A DNA stretch of 64,000 bases. Origin: Heterodera schachtii (taxonomy: Eukaryota > Nematoda > Chromadorea > Rhabditida > Heteroderidae). The first letter of the stretch is position 1. Each line of letters starts with the position of its first letter. The position numbers and the translations under genes are program-made. The stretch covers positions 418,419-482,418 of the forward strand of contig SIJG01000103.1 of the NCBI GenBank assembly GCA_023374025.1, written 5' to 3'. Below, piece by piece: positions 40,001-52,585 of this stretch. The notes beneath the pieces were generated by a model. The model saw only the letters and a program-made list of their open reading frames with translations. It was not told the DNA's origin and searched no databases.

Positions 40001-43000
40001 AAATACTTTTTAAAATATAAATCATAATTTTTTATTTAATTAATTAATTAATTGCCAACCAACCATTTTGATTGAGTATTGAAAAAATAAATGACCCAAA
40101 TTGTATCAGATAAAATAAAATATAATTTATTTTATACGATAAGAATAAATAAAAATTACTTTGAGAATTAAATTTTATAAACAAGACAAAAAAGAAATTA
40201 TGAAAATGAATAATAAAAATAAGGAATTTAAATACTCTACGATTTATAATAATTTATATTATCATGAATATATAAGTTGGGAAGCGGAAGAAACTACACC
40301 TCCAATATCGCCCAAAAATCACTAGTACAATTATCAAATTAAAAAAAAAATTTATAATTTAATTTTTTTGTTTTAAAATAATTTACAAAGAATATTCAAT
40401 CTGAATAAATAAATTTAAAAAAATGCAAAATATGAATGATAGATTTACTGGTCAAATATGTTTCAAACCTGAAAATTTGAACAAATTTTACAAAAAAAAA
40501 TCGGATATTAGTGAAGACGGAGTCCAAAGCGAGAAAATAAGACACAACTTCAAATATTGTGTAATATTTAAATAAACGTAATCAAAAATACTAATTTATT
40601 CCACATTGCAAAATGCTTTATAAATTCAAAATTTATTTTAATAAAACAATTAAAAAATTCAGACAAATAGTACATCAAATTACTTAAGCTAATGAAAAAA
40701 GAATTGAAAAAAAATATTCTCAATTAAAGAAGACCGTGGATTTATTCAACAATCAACTTATAACCATGCCGAGTGAAAATTCACCATAGTTAATTATTTA
40801 ACAAAAGACATTTTCGAACTATTAGAAATAATATAAAATATATAATAATTGAATGTACAAAGTTTATGAAGTCAATTGAAACAGCAGTTATTATTTTAAA
40901 ATATTAAAATTGTATGAAAACTAATTAATAATAAAAAAGAAGAGGAAATTATTAGTCAGTCATTTAAAATAAATTCCAAAACCAGGTTTTCAGACATTTT
41001 TGCTCATAACTTTTTTGAAATAGCCAAATTTTTTGCAATTTACAGGCTATTAGAAAACACTTAGGGCTAAGCCAAATTTTTTGCAATTTACAGGCTATTA
41101 GAAAAAACACTTAGGGCTATCGAATGATACCAAGTATGTTTAATTTGGTTGGCTTAGACAAAAGTTATGGGAAATTTTTTTGTTGAAGATTTTCATTTGA
41201 ACATTTTTTATATAACGCCCTTATCGATGCTTTTTATCATTAATTTGTCAGCAAAAATCAATTTTCATTTTCTCGTTTCCTAATTAAAAAAATTAACTCA
41301 TTTCACAGTTGATAAATCAAATTGATTTCTTGGGGATTACTCTCAAACATTAATAAAAAAAATGTTACCTGAAATGAAGTAACAAAAGGAAAATTTTGTT
41401 GTTTAAGCTCATTACAGACCATCAAGTACCTTCAACAAGATTAAAACATAATAATTGAATAAAAAAAAAATTAAAAGCTATTTATGAAAATTAAAAATTT
41501 AATAAATTTCCATGAATTATTACTTATATAAACGCGTCAAAAGCACGTGCCCACAACCAGATTTAAATATTTACCAAACATATTAAAACAGATGGCTTGC
41601 GAAAACGATTGGATGCTGGCCTATGACATCAAGATTAAAATAAAAATGGAAAACAACCATTTAAAGGTGTATGTACAGAAAAGGCATTAAACAGCAATAG
41701 ATATTAAAATTAAATTAATTCTGCGAAATTTATGAAGAATATACAAAAATAACAAATATATATAGTTATTTAGTTCTTAAGGAAATTGTATTGACAAATA
41801 ATTGAACAGATTAGAAGAAGATAAATAAATTTATAGTATTTTATTAAAATTTTTTTAGTGAATTAAAATTATTTAACAAAAAACTATAAGAATTTTATAT
41901 TTTTATCCAATTCAATTTTTTTAAAACATACAGGATGAAAATAAATAAATTCAACAAATTTAAATATGGATTTAATAATGTGTTTGGATTCAACGCCTGT
42001 TCTATTCACAATATTTAATTAAGAAAACTTGGATAAATATAAATGAAAGAACGCATTTAAAATCAAAGTCATATAAATTACGGGAAAAAAAAATATTTTT
42101 AAAAATATTTTTTAATTCCAAGCTTATTATTAAATAAATTTACTTATAAAGATACCAGATTTTGTGAATAATTTTTATTCTGTGTAAATCTAGATATAAT
42201 TTTTTATTTAATCTAAATTGGTTTAAATTAAAAAAATTTTAAACTTACAATGTTTAAAGAAATTAAAAATAAATATTCTTAACAAATTCCGAGATGTGTC
42301 ACCCAAAAGTCGATAAAAATTGACTCTGAACATCAATAAAGTTCATTCAGTTCAGCGAAAAAATGTTTTATTGATTTAAAAATTTTCATAATCAGTTTCT
42401 AATTAAAAAAACAATTTATTTAAATTACCCTTTATATTCCACTAGATATTTTTATATTTTTAGTAACAATTTTTAATAAATATTTTCATCATTCCATCAG
42501 AATTATATGCGTTTATAATTAAAAATTAATTTTAGAGTAAAGTTTTAATTAACGCAATAAAATCGAAAACTTAGACTTAAAACAAACGTTATGATATAAT
42601 AAATACGCTGTCCGAGACGAGAGAATAAAGTAAAAATAACTTAAATTTAAATCTTCTTATTTTTAAGAATAAAATAAAGGAAAAATTAATTCTTTTGAAA
42701 CTATTAATAAACTTATAATAACTTCATAAAACATTAATAAAATTAAACTTGTTGATTTAGATGATGAAAATAAAATTCATTTTAATAAATTAAATGCATA
42801 AATTCTTTAGTAATACAAATCTCTATGCTCAATAAATACAAAAAATACCAAACGATTGCTTTTTCTCTGATAAAATAAAATAACTAAGAAATAAATGAAA
42901 GTTAAAAATAAATACTCGAATCACATTTGCTTAGAGAAAAAAAGCAAAAATGTTTAAAAATTTTGTAAGTATTAAATATTAATGTTAGTATTACCATGAG

Positions 43001-43854
43001 TTATTGCATTTAACAAGCTACACGACATGAGTAATAATATTTATTGTTATGAAAAAATAAATTAAATAAATTACAAATAAAAATAAAAGTTTCGTTTGGA
43101 ATTTTATAAAACAATGAATTCAAAGCAAGGGGTATTCAATAAACAGACAACAAATAAACCAAATAATAAAATAACAAGATAAAAATAATTTAAAAGCTTA
43201 TTAATTGCTTGACCGAATTTCCGAAACATCTTGGTGAAGAAGTGGCAGAAAGGTTGTAAATCAAAAACCTACATTAAAACTTTCGCTATTATTGGGTTGG
43301 GACGAACAATTTTAAACATTTGCATAACTTAAATTCAAAAATTAAAAAAGATAAAATGACAAAAATAAAAAATTAAATAAAACAAATCTTTTAATTTGCA
43401 TAAATGAATAAATTCGAAAATTTAAGAAATAAAACAAAATACAGAAAAAAAAATTATGATTAATCTCAACAGTAAAATATGAGAAAAAGAAAAGTTACAA
43501 AATAATACATGAGAATTACTTTTTTTAAAAGAGTTATTTACTAACCTTCTTATCATAAACACAATGAGCTCCAAGAAAGGTATTAAATAACAGACAACAA
43601 ATACAATAAATAAAAAAGCAAACAAAAACTAATAAGATTAAGAAATAAGCACACCAATTAAGTCTAAGTAATCAACATCCTTTTGTGTTAGCCATATTAT
43701 TAAGAGCGTCGCCGCATCGGCAACCAAAAAAATTAAGAATTAATCAATAATGATAAAAATTAATAAATAAAACAAAAAACATAAAAAATTCTAATGATTA
43801 ATCTCAACTGTAAAATATTACAAAAAGATAAGGAACAAAATAATACACATACAG

Positions 43855-44022
43855 CTAAACACAGGCCAAAACTGGCTTGGGGCAGTGTCCGTGCGTACGA
43901 AAAATAATCTGAACGAAGTGATCGGGGACAAATAACGCGATAAGAAATCCAATCAACCAAAATCGTCCAAATGGGCCTGACGAACAAATGGCCAAATAGG
44001 CCACAAATAATCCCTCACTTTT
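43855..44022 (-). pseudogene. Coding-like GC patch on the minus strand (unidentified)
   Basis: This patch is much richer in G+C than its surroundings. Read on the minus strand it is open in two frames. One gives GPFGRFWLIGFLIALFVPDH and ends CPKPVLACV-stop at 43855. The other (43760-43987) contains PIWTILVDWISYRVICPRS. Either could be a hydrophobic exon relic. Having two open frames weakens the case, and no splice signals tie it to neighbours. Confidence 0.25.
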
Positions 44023-45270
44023 TTAGGCGTATATAACCCCCCGTCAACGAAACATCGCGGATTGATCAAGAAAATCATGAGCAAAAAACCATTTCCTTTT
44101 TCTGCGTTATCTTTTCCATATAAATAAATTAATAATTGATTCGATCGGAACTATAGCATCAACAACAATAAAATAAATACTAAAACAAACAAAACAATAA
44201 AAAAACTACATCATAAATCAAAATAATTTGAATTAAAACAGCGTATCAAATCATTAATTAATTAATCAACAAATATGACATTTCAATTAAATAAACAATA
44301 AATACTAAATTAGTTGAAAAAATATAATTAATTTCTATAAAAATTAATAATTTAATAACAATTGGAATGAAAAATAAATTCATTTTTTATCATTAAGATT
44401 ATGAAGTTAATAATTGATCAGATTGGTAAATACTCCAAAAGCCGAGTGCGTCGAATGTAGAACGGCTAGCGCCATGGATTCACGTACACCCTCACAATGA
44501 TTAAATGTTCAAATACATGACATTTATAATAAAATTCACAAACTAAATAATCAAAACATTGAATAAACATAGTAATAATTTAAATTTGATTATAAAACAA
44601 ATACAACCTGAAAATAAATCAAAATAAATTAAACAAAAAATATAGTCAGAAATACAAAAATTATATTTGCCTATAAAAATTTACAACCAAATTATAAAAT
44701 CACAAATATTAAAAAGCATTTAGGAGTCCCAACTTACCGCAAACCCCAACATTATATGTCTCTCCTGGCTTATAGACAAAAATATAAATTCAACATAAAA
44801 TTATTTTAAAAATTAAACTGATAAAGTCAGAAAATTTGAGATGTTTGTTTCATTAATTTTATTGAAAATAAATAAAGAAGAAAACCTTAAATTTTACACA
44901 TAATATGAACAATAAGAAATTATGATTTGTTAAAAACTAACAAAAAATTATTATTATTATATTGAGCTATAAACAGCTGAAAATTTTATTATCAGATTAT
45001 ATTTATCAAAATTTCATAAATTAAATATAGCTCAAATCTGGTTAATATAAATTTAAATAAATAAGTTTATATAGAATTAAATATTTACTTTTAGGCTATA
45101 ATTATAATGAATGAAATTGCTAATCTAAAGTAAATATTTTTAATTTCAAAACAAGGCAATAAAAAATTAATATAGGATCTTTCACGACACGTTGAGACCC
45201 ACACTTTTAGCGAAAGGAATAACATCAACTTCGAGCGAATGGTTAGAATAAAATATTTATTTAAATAAAT

Positions 45271-45434
45271 GAAAAATATTTCGAATGGAAAAATGATAAT
45301 ATATATTCGTAAATTATACAGATAAATAAGAGAATATTACGAGCATAATAAAAAAATAAATATTTCGAATGGAAAAATGATAATATATATTCGTAAATTA
45401 TACAGATAAATAAGAGAATATTACGAGCATAATA
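45271..45434. repeat. 84-bp tandem duplication
   Basis: Two copies of a unit running from aaatatttcgaatggaaaaa to attacgagcataataaaa, near-identical and directly adjacent. Confidence 0.92.
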
Positions 45435-45705
45435 AAAAAATACAAAATCACCAAAAGAAAAATAACCATGAATAAGTAAGTATTTGCAAATGGACAACAA
45501 TATTTGTTAAAAAAGGATCTTTTTATTGTTTAAAAAATAAACCCTCTTAAAATAATTTTAAAAATATAAAAAAATATATAATTTTATCAATGATTTTTTA
45601 AAAATGATTAAGTATAGAAGAAAGAAAGTGTGAGGAAGTTTCTGGACAACGATTTATTAAATGCTTAAAATTGAAAAGAAATAATAAAAAACACAGTAGA
45701 ATTAA

Positions 45706-45743
45706 CGAGCGCTTAGGCGCCGCTCCGCGGCGCCAACCGCTCG
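45706..45743. repeat. Nested GC hairpin at the edge of the CT macrosatellite
   Basis: ggcgccgctccgcggcgcc (45716-45734) is a perfect 8-bp stem with a 3-nt loop. It is embedded in an outer 6-bp stem, cgagcg (45706-45711) with cgctcg (45738-45743). Confidence 0.9.
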
Positions 45744-45779
45744 GTTTATTTTTAAATATTTTAAAATAAATTTTAATAA

Positions 45780-47745
45780 AGTCATTTCTCTCCTCTCATC
45801 CTCCTTTTTCTCTTCCATCTTTTATTTTTGTTTTTTATGTCACTCTTTCTCATCCAATATCTCTCCGCTCTCCCCATCTCTTTTTCTCTACCCCTCCCTT
45901 TTCTCTTTCTCTCTCTCTCATTGTCTCTCATTCCACCTCTCTCTCCCTCCATTTCTTTCTCTCGTTAGCACTCTTCTATCTTTCTATTTCTCTCTTTTCT
46001 CTCTCTCTCTCCTATTTCTCTACTCGCTCTCTCTCTTTCTCCCTTTCTCTCCAACTTTTCTCGCTCTCTATCGCTCTCTTCTCCTTTAACTTGCTCTCTC
46101 TTTTTTTCTCGCTTTATCACTCTTTTCTTTCTCTCTCTCCTTCCACCTCTCTCTCTCCCTCTCTCTCTTTCTTTCCATCTCTCTCCCTACCACTCTGTCT
46201 CTCTCTATCACTGTTTTCTCCTCTCTCTCCTTTGTCTCTCTCTTTCTCAACCATCTCCCCTTTACCTCTCTCTCTTTCTCTCTCTCCCCTCTGTACCCAT
46301 ATCTTTTTTCCTTTCTCTCTCTCTACTCTTTTCTTTAACTCTGTCTCTCTCCATTGTCTTTGTGTCTCTCTCTTTCTCTCTCTCTCTCTCCCTCTCTTCA
46401 ATTTCTCTCTTCTCTCTCTCTCTTCTCTAGCTTTCTCTCTTCTCCTTTATTCTCTCTCGCTCCCTTTCTCTCTCTCTCTCTCTATTCTCTCTTTTTTTCT
46501 CGCTTTATCACTCTTTTCTTTCTCTCTCTCCTTCCACCTCTCTTTCTCCCTCTCTCTCTTTCTTTCCATCTCTCTCCCTACCACTCTGTCTCTCTCTATC
46601 ACTGTTTCTCCTCTCTCTCCTTTGTCTCTCTCTTTCTCAACCATCTTCCCTTTACCTCTCTCTCTTTCTCTCTCTCCCCTCTGTACCCATATCTTTTTTC
46701 CTTTCTCTCTCTCTACTCTTTTCTTTAACTCTGTCTCTCTCCATTGTCTTTGTGTCTCTCTCTTTCTCTCTCTCTCTCCCTCTCTTCAATTTCTCTCTTC
46801 TCTCTCTCTCTTCTCTAGCTTTCTCTCTTCTCCTTTATTCTCTCTCGCTCCCTTTCTCTCTCTCTCTCTCTATTCTCTCTTTTTTCTCGCTTTATCACTC
46901 TTTTCTTTCTCTCTCTCCTTCCACCTCTCTTTCCTCCCTCTCTCTCTTTCTTTCCATCTCTCTCCCTACCACTCTGTCTCTCTCTATCACTGTTTTCTCC
47001 TCTCTCTCCTTTGTCTCTCTCTTTCTCAACCATCTTCCCTTTACCTCTCTCTCTTTCTCTCTCTCCCCTCTGTACCCATATCTTTTTTCCTTTCTCTCTC
47101 TCTACTCTTTTCTTTAACTCTGTCTCTCTCCATTGTCTTTGTGTCTCTCTCTTTCTCTCTCTCTCTCCCTCTCTTCAATTTCTCTCTTCTCTCTCTCTCC
47201 TCTAGCTTTCTCTCTTCTCCTTTATTCTCTCTCGCTCCCTTTCTCTCTCTCTCTCTATTCTCTCTTTTGTCCCTCTCTCTCTCTCTCTTCTCTATCTCTC
47301 TCTCTTTTCCTTTAACTCTCTCTCGCTTCCTTTCTCTCTATGTTCTTCTCTCTCTATTCTTTCTACCAACGTCCTTTTTCCCTTTTCTCTTTCTCTCATC
47401 CTTTCACTTTCTCTACCTCTCTCTCTTCCTTTGTTTCCAACTCACCCCTTCTCTCTCTCTCGCTCTCCTCCTTTTCTCTCTGCCTCTCACTCCCGCTCTC
47501 TTTCCCTCACTCTTTCTCTCCCTCTTCATCTCTCTTTATCTCTCTGCCTCCCTTTCTGTCTCTTTCTATCTCTCTACTATTTCTTTCTCTTATTCATGCT
47601 CTTTATCCCTCCTTTCTCTCTCTCTCACCCTCCTTCTCTCTCTCTCACTCGCTCTCCCTCCGCTCTCTCTCTCACTCTTTCTTTCTCTCTCTCTCGCTTC
47701 TTCCTCCTCCCTATACCTCCCTCTATTTCTCTGTAACCAATTCTT
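45780..47745 (+). repeat. Pyrimidine (CT) macrosatellite with ~390-bp higher-order units
   Basis: Nearly 2 kb of almost pure C/T on the + strand. Superimposed on the CTCT background is a higher-order unit of about 387-391 bp present three times: gctttatcac starts at 46111, 46502 and 46889, and ctgtacccat at 46291, 46681 and 47070. Long open frames (46091-47770, 559 codons, Ser/Leu/Phe only) and their purine-strand counterparts reflect the absence of stops in CT repeats. They are not genes. Confidence 0.95.
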
Positions 47746-50330
47746 TAAATATATTTTTAATTTAATTTAAAAAATTTTTCAGTGTATTTATGCTTAGATA
47801 TTAAAAAAAATATAGCAATTTATACCAGAAGAAAAAATACGAAATAAAGATAAAACCAAAAAAGTTAAATAAAAAAATGAATTGGCATTATGTTTATTTT
47901 TTGCGTTAATTTAAATCGATCTTTTTTTTGTGAAGGAATGACAGGACCCAAATAGTATATTTAGATTTTTAATTGAAAAATTATAAATTTTCTGAATTGA
48001 AATAACTCGGACAATGATAATTAAATGATATATTTCCGATGACAAATTGGACAAAAATTATTTCACGATAATGAAACAACAAGAATCAATGGATTAATTA
48101 TTAGCAAAGTGAATTTAAAAAATGATTTTATAAGGAAGCAGAACTCCATTCAGTGACAGTATGATTCACGACAATTGTTAAAAAACTAAACTTTGAATTT
48201 AATTTTTATAAAATTCCTAAACTAAAAACAGTCGAGACCTGTTTCCATTTTTTTTTGTTAATTTTTCAATCTGAAAGATGAATAGAATAATAATATAAAT
48301 GAATAAAAACCATTATAAATTATTTTATGTTTTATATAAAAAATAAGACACAACAAAAATATTTTTTGAAAATAAAAATTCATATAAAAAGTGACACTGG
48401 CTTTTTTAAACTTACTATTCTGTGCTTTTTTGGTTTTATTTCTATGCTATATGTAAAAAAAAGGTTTAAACTAAAAAAAAATTGGTGGGCCCGAGCAAAA
48501 TTTATAACAGAGTAAAGAAAAGAGAATAACATCATATTGCCAAAATAAACTGTTTTATTTTTTAGATAATAAATTATAATTAATTTTAAAATTGTTATAG
48601 TCAAAACAAGTTTTATATATAAAGTGATAATTATATAATTAATAATTTATTAAACTCAGAATAATGTTGGAAGAGATCACTGTGCATTTCAAAAAATTTA
48701 CGACTACAAGATATCATAAAATTTTAAAATAAACCCTTGGCAATTAAAAAATATTTTTTTTTTGTAAAAATAAGAAGGTATCAATGCCGACATTTCTCAC
48801 TTAATAATTATGTTTGTCAATTATTCAAACAAAAATTCTTTGCAATATAAAAACTAATTGATGAAATTTAGGATGAGCAAAATTAAGCAAAAATGAAAAA
48901 TAACTATTGGGTTACTCAATTAAGTGAACCCTAAAAGCATTGATGTAAAAACATTAAAAAACATAATTCACAAGCAAAAATTTGTATTATCATCTAAATG
49001 CTTTAATTTACCCTTTAAGAAATCAATTAAAAATCATTTGTTTAAATACTTTGAATTGTATTTGACAAAAAAACACTTTGTATTTATTATTGATCTTGTG
49101 CAGTAATTTATAAACTTTTTTTTTTGATAAGCACACTTTTTAACTCCGTTTTTTTTTGCTGAGCTTTCAATATTTTAGTATTCACATTCCGTTAATTGAA
49201 TTTAGTAAGAAATCTAACAACATTCATAAAATTAAATTCTTGTTTATTTAAATTATTTATTAATTTATAAAAAATTTTTCATTTTTATTATTTCCGACAA
49301 TTTAGATAAATCAGTAACGTGTTAATAATTCTTTCAGATATTTTTTTGTGGCAATTAGAGGTTCTTTTCTTGTGATGGGAGTTATTTTTAAATTAACTTT
49401 TTATGTTCCTTTCTTGGTGCGTCATCCTTCTTTTCTATTTCCACGGTGTTTTTTCCCCGTTGCGATTTTATTAATAATTATTTTGTTCATGTTTTATAAT
49501 ATTAAATTTATTTTTACATATTTTCAAGTTACAGTATATTTTTATAACATTTTTTAAATTTTTTACACATAAAAAAGTAAATATTTATGCATTTGCTTAA
49601 GAAAGTTGTTTTATTAAGAATGGGTTTTTCAAATCCACTTGATGACTAGCTTTCTTGACAATACACAAATATGTTTTTTTATATCTCTTAGACTTTTCGA
49701 TTTTTATATGATGACAGTTCATGCCAATTTATCAACTGGAAGCATGAATTTTATTATTTAAAATATATTTTTTTAATTTCATATTTTATATATGCGATTT
49801 CATCATAAGTATTTATTTATTTTTCTTGTAGAAACTTATTTTTTCACTTTATTTGAATTAATTAGTGTTACCATGTATTGTTTTTTAAATTTAACTGATA
49901 TAATCGGTTGTATAATAGGAATTACTTTTTTGTATTCAATTATTTTTATTCCTGTAGTACAATAACAAATTTTACCTCAAAATCTACATAAATTATTTTA
50001 CTTAATATTTTAATTTTGTATTCACTTATTAAAAAAATAATTTTTATTTACTTGTTTTTAGTTTATTAATATTTATCTAGTTATAACTTAGTAATGTTTA
50101 TCCGTAGTACAAATTTTCGATACCCAAAGCATATTATATATTTTTTAATTTTCCTAAATACAAATTTAGGATATTTTTCTTTTTTGGTTACTTCTTTTTT
50201 ATTTTTACTCTTTATTAATCGCCGTGTTAGAGACCAGGTTAAGCTTGAATGCATTAGGCATGGCGGCCTGGCATCATTGTTCTTAGAATAAAAAAATATA
50301 TTCTTTCATTTCCCAACATTTTTTTATTTT
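47746..50330. other. AT-rich non-genic DNA
   Basis: The + strand is A-biased to about 49.1 kb and T-biased after that. No gene is supported. A GC-richer patch at 50220-50290 (open frame RRVRDQVKLECIRHGGLASL ending at 50291) looks like a lone exon fragment. Confidence 0.5.
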
Positions 50331-50635
50331 TTGGGATTCGGGACCATAGGAGGGTGACCAGGATTTTTGAGTGGAAAATTTTTTTTCACAAAACCTTGCA
50401 AAAATATGTCTTTGGGGGTTATTTGGGCCGCTGATCACGAATATGTAATCAGATTTCAGTTAAGACATCGTCAAGGCCTCAGAATCCCTGTGTGATTGGG
50501 GCTTCTGAGGCATCATTTTGAGGGGGGGGGGGAAGTTCGAATCCGGGCGGTGTATATTATTTTTGCTATGCATTTTGGGTTATTTTTAAGCTTTTAATTC
50601 ATTTAAAAGAAGGTTTGTTTTTAAAAAGGTTGCGC
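50331..50635 (+). repeat. ~300-bp dispersed repeat, copy B
   Basis: Same order of words as 17702-18000 (gattcgggaccatagg, ggcctcagaatccctgtgtg, G-run, tttgctatgcattttgggtt), same orientation, diverged by scattered changes. Confidence 0.85.
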
Positions 50636-51183
50636 CAGATCCCAATTTTCTTTTATTTTTGCGAAAATTTGGTCTCAAAATGCCTAAATTTGGCGAAAAT
50701 GGCTAAAATTTCCCGTTTCTAAATAAAAATTTTAATCAAAAATTTAATTTTGGTTATTTTGAATTGTAAATTAAATTATAAAATATTTGTTTTTTTGGAT
50801 AATAACAATTTTTAAAAAGATTATTTTTTATCAAAAAAATATTTTAGGGAATCGTTTTTAAACAGCTTTTTCATTTCTTAGGGGATTTCTTTTTGGTTTT
50901 ATTGCATTTTGTTAAGGATTTTTTCGAAAATTCTAAAATATGCACTTAAAATGGCGAAATTATCACAAAAATAGGCCTTATAAGTCCCAATAGGTACGCC
51001 AAACAAAGCTAAAAACGCGCTTTTCGTGATTAACTGTACGTAATAAATTTAGGCATTTGTCTAAAAAATGAAGCCCCACAATAATTGGCCAAAAATTAGT
51101 CTTTTTTTTACCTTTTTTGTTATCAAATCCATGTGGCAATTAGAGCGGAGAGCTCGTTGATCAGCATCAGCCAACGGAGGTGA
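50636..51183. other. AT-rich spacer of repeat character
   Basis: Contains repeated ggcgaaaat/tggctaaaat words and no gene. It leads into a GC-richer segment from about 51120. Confidence 0.4.
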
Positions 51184-51474
51184 ATGGCTGGACATCCATG
51201 GCCAATTAACTCATTGTTGGCGGCACTAATACCAGGTTCTGATATGAGCACAATGATGCAATTGGTCCAACAACAAGCCGTGATATTCAGGCAGAAACTA
51301 ATAAAAATGAATTATTGTGACAGTTTTTCCCCTAAAATTACTACAAGTATTTCAAAGCCTAAGAAGGTGCCCTATTCCATTTGGGCTCCCAGTTCAAATA
51401 AAGTCGAGAATTGGTACAACTTTCAGAGTACATCGAAACTAAAAGAAAAAAAGGAACATGCTAATAAGGAATAA
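51184..51474 (+). CDS. Hypothetical protein, 96 aa
   Basis: An uninterrupted 96-codon frame starts MAGHPWPINSLLAALIPGSD directly after an in-frame TGA and ends with TAA. It is one of the few long frames here whose base composition and residue mix (Gln-rich MMQLVQQQAVIFRQ, then a Lys/Ser-rich tail) look like normal protein rather than translated AT repeat. I see no signal peptide, membrane segment or recognised domain. The C terminus is highly charged (KLKEKKEHANKE). It lies between a dispersed repeat and a satellite array, so it may be a terminal exon or a relic of a transposon-borne gene. Confidence 0.35.
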   Translation: MAGHPWPINSLLAALIPGSDMSTMMQLVQQQAVIFRQKLIKMNYCDSFSPKITTSISKPKKVPYSIWAPSSNKVENWYNFQSTSKLKEKKEHANKE

Positions 51475-51698
51475 AGAAAAATATATAATTAGCAAGTCTA
51501 AATCATAATATGATTTTAAATTTAAAAAGGATAAGAAAACTTCGACAAAAAACATTTACATGTGAGAAAATATACTCTAATAAATTGTGAAAATACAAAG
51601 AAAAGGTTTACGAAAAAGATATTTAAAAGATAAAAGATTAAATTTTATCCCTATTCTTAAAAAAACAACGCACAGAGAACCCGCCAGGATCCCTCGGT

Positions 51699-52320
51699 TG
51701 TTACTAAAAAATCTCAAGTACGCCATTCATGATAAATGTGAAATTTGCTTGAGATAGAAAGCGTCTTAAATTTTCTGGAGCACTTAATTGGTCCTGGAAC
51801 TTTTTTTCTGTTCCGAGACTTTTATAAGTACACTAAAAATCTCAGATACACCATTCATGTAAAATGATAAATTAAATTGAGATAGAAACCGCCGGAATTT
51901 TTTTGGAGCACGTAATTTGTCCTTGAACTTTTTTTGCTGTTTCGAGACTTTTATAAGTACACTAAAAAATCTCAGATACGCCATTCATGTAAAATGATAA
52001 ATTAAATTGAGATAGAAACCGCCTGAATTTTTTTGGAGCACGTAATTTGTCCGTGAACTTTTTTTGCTAGTTTCGAGACTTTTATAAGTTCACTAAAAAT
52101 CTCAAGTACGCCATTCATGATAAATGTGAAATTTGCTTGAGATAGAAAGCGCCTTAAATTTTCTGGAGCACTTAATTGGTCCTGGAACTTTTTTTGGGGT
52201 TTCGACACTTTTATAAGTTCACTAAAAAATTTCAAGTACGCCATTCATGTAAAATGATAAATTAAATTGAGATAGAAACCGCCTGAATTTTTTTGGAGCA
52301 CGTAATTTGTCCGTGAACTT
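51699..52320. repeat. ~130-bp satellite array, truncated by the gap
   Basis: Five units, with the c(g/a)ccattcat word at 51721, 51849, 51979, 52109 and 52239 (periods 128-130 bp). Two unit types alternate. Type A has tgataaatgtgaaatttgct and taattggtcctggaac; type B has tgtaaaatgataaattaaat and taatttgtcc(g/t)tgaac. The order is A B B A B. The array runs straight into the N block, so its real length is unknown. Minus-strand open frames in it are repeat artefacts. Confidence 0.93.
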
Positions 52321-52552
52321 NNNNNNNNNNNNNNNNNNNNNNNNNNNNNNNNNNNNNNNNNNNNNNNNNNNNNNNNNNNNNNNNNNNNNNNNNNNNNNNN
52401 NNNNNNNNNNNNNNNNNNNNNNNNNNNNNNNNNNNNNNNNNNNNNNNNNNNNNNNNNNNNNNNNNNNNNNNNNNNNNNNNNNNNNNNNNNNNNNNNNNNN
52501 NNNNNNNNNNNNNNNNNNNNNNNNNNNNNNNNNNNNNNNNNNNNNNNNNNNN
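52321..52552. other. Assembly gap (232 N)
   Basis: Unsequenced. It removes the end of the satellite array and the promoter and upstream region of the first peptide gene. Confidence 1.
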
Positions 52553-52585
52553 ATATTTTTGTTTCAGCAAAATTTCACACTAACA

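Larger units (their letters stand above)
37013..45700. other. AT-rich, A-biased non-genic DNA
   Basis: No gene is supported. Landmarks are a copy of the CAGAAAGTGCTCTGAAACG repeat at 37200-37240; a 48-bp direct duplication at 41023-41119 (gccaaattttttgcaattta unit); diverged direct repeats at 43113-43165 / 43559-43608 and 43395-43500 / 43750-43860; a coding-like minus-strand patch at 43855-44022; and an 84-bp tandem duplication at 45271-45434. Confidence 0.55.

Noticed and set aside
46091..47770. 559-codon open frame of Ser/Leu/Phe/Pro
   Set aside because: It is the translation of a CT-repeat macrosatellite; other frames and the opposite strand are equally open.
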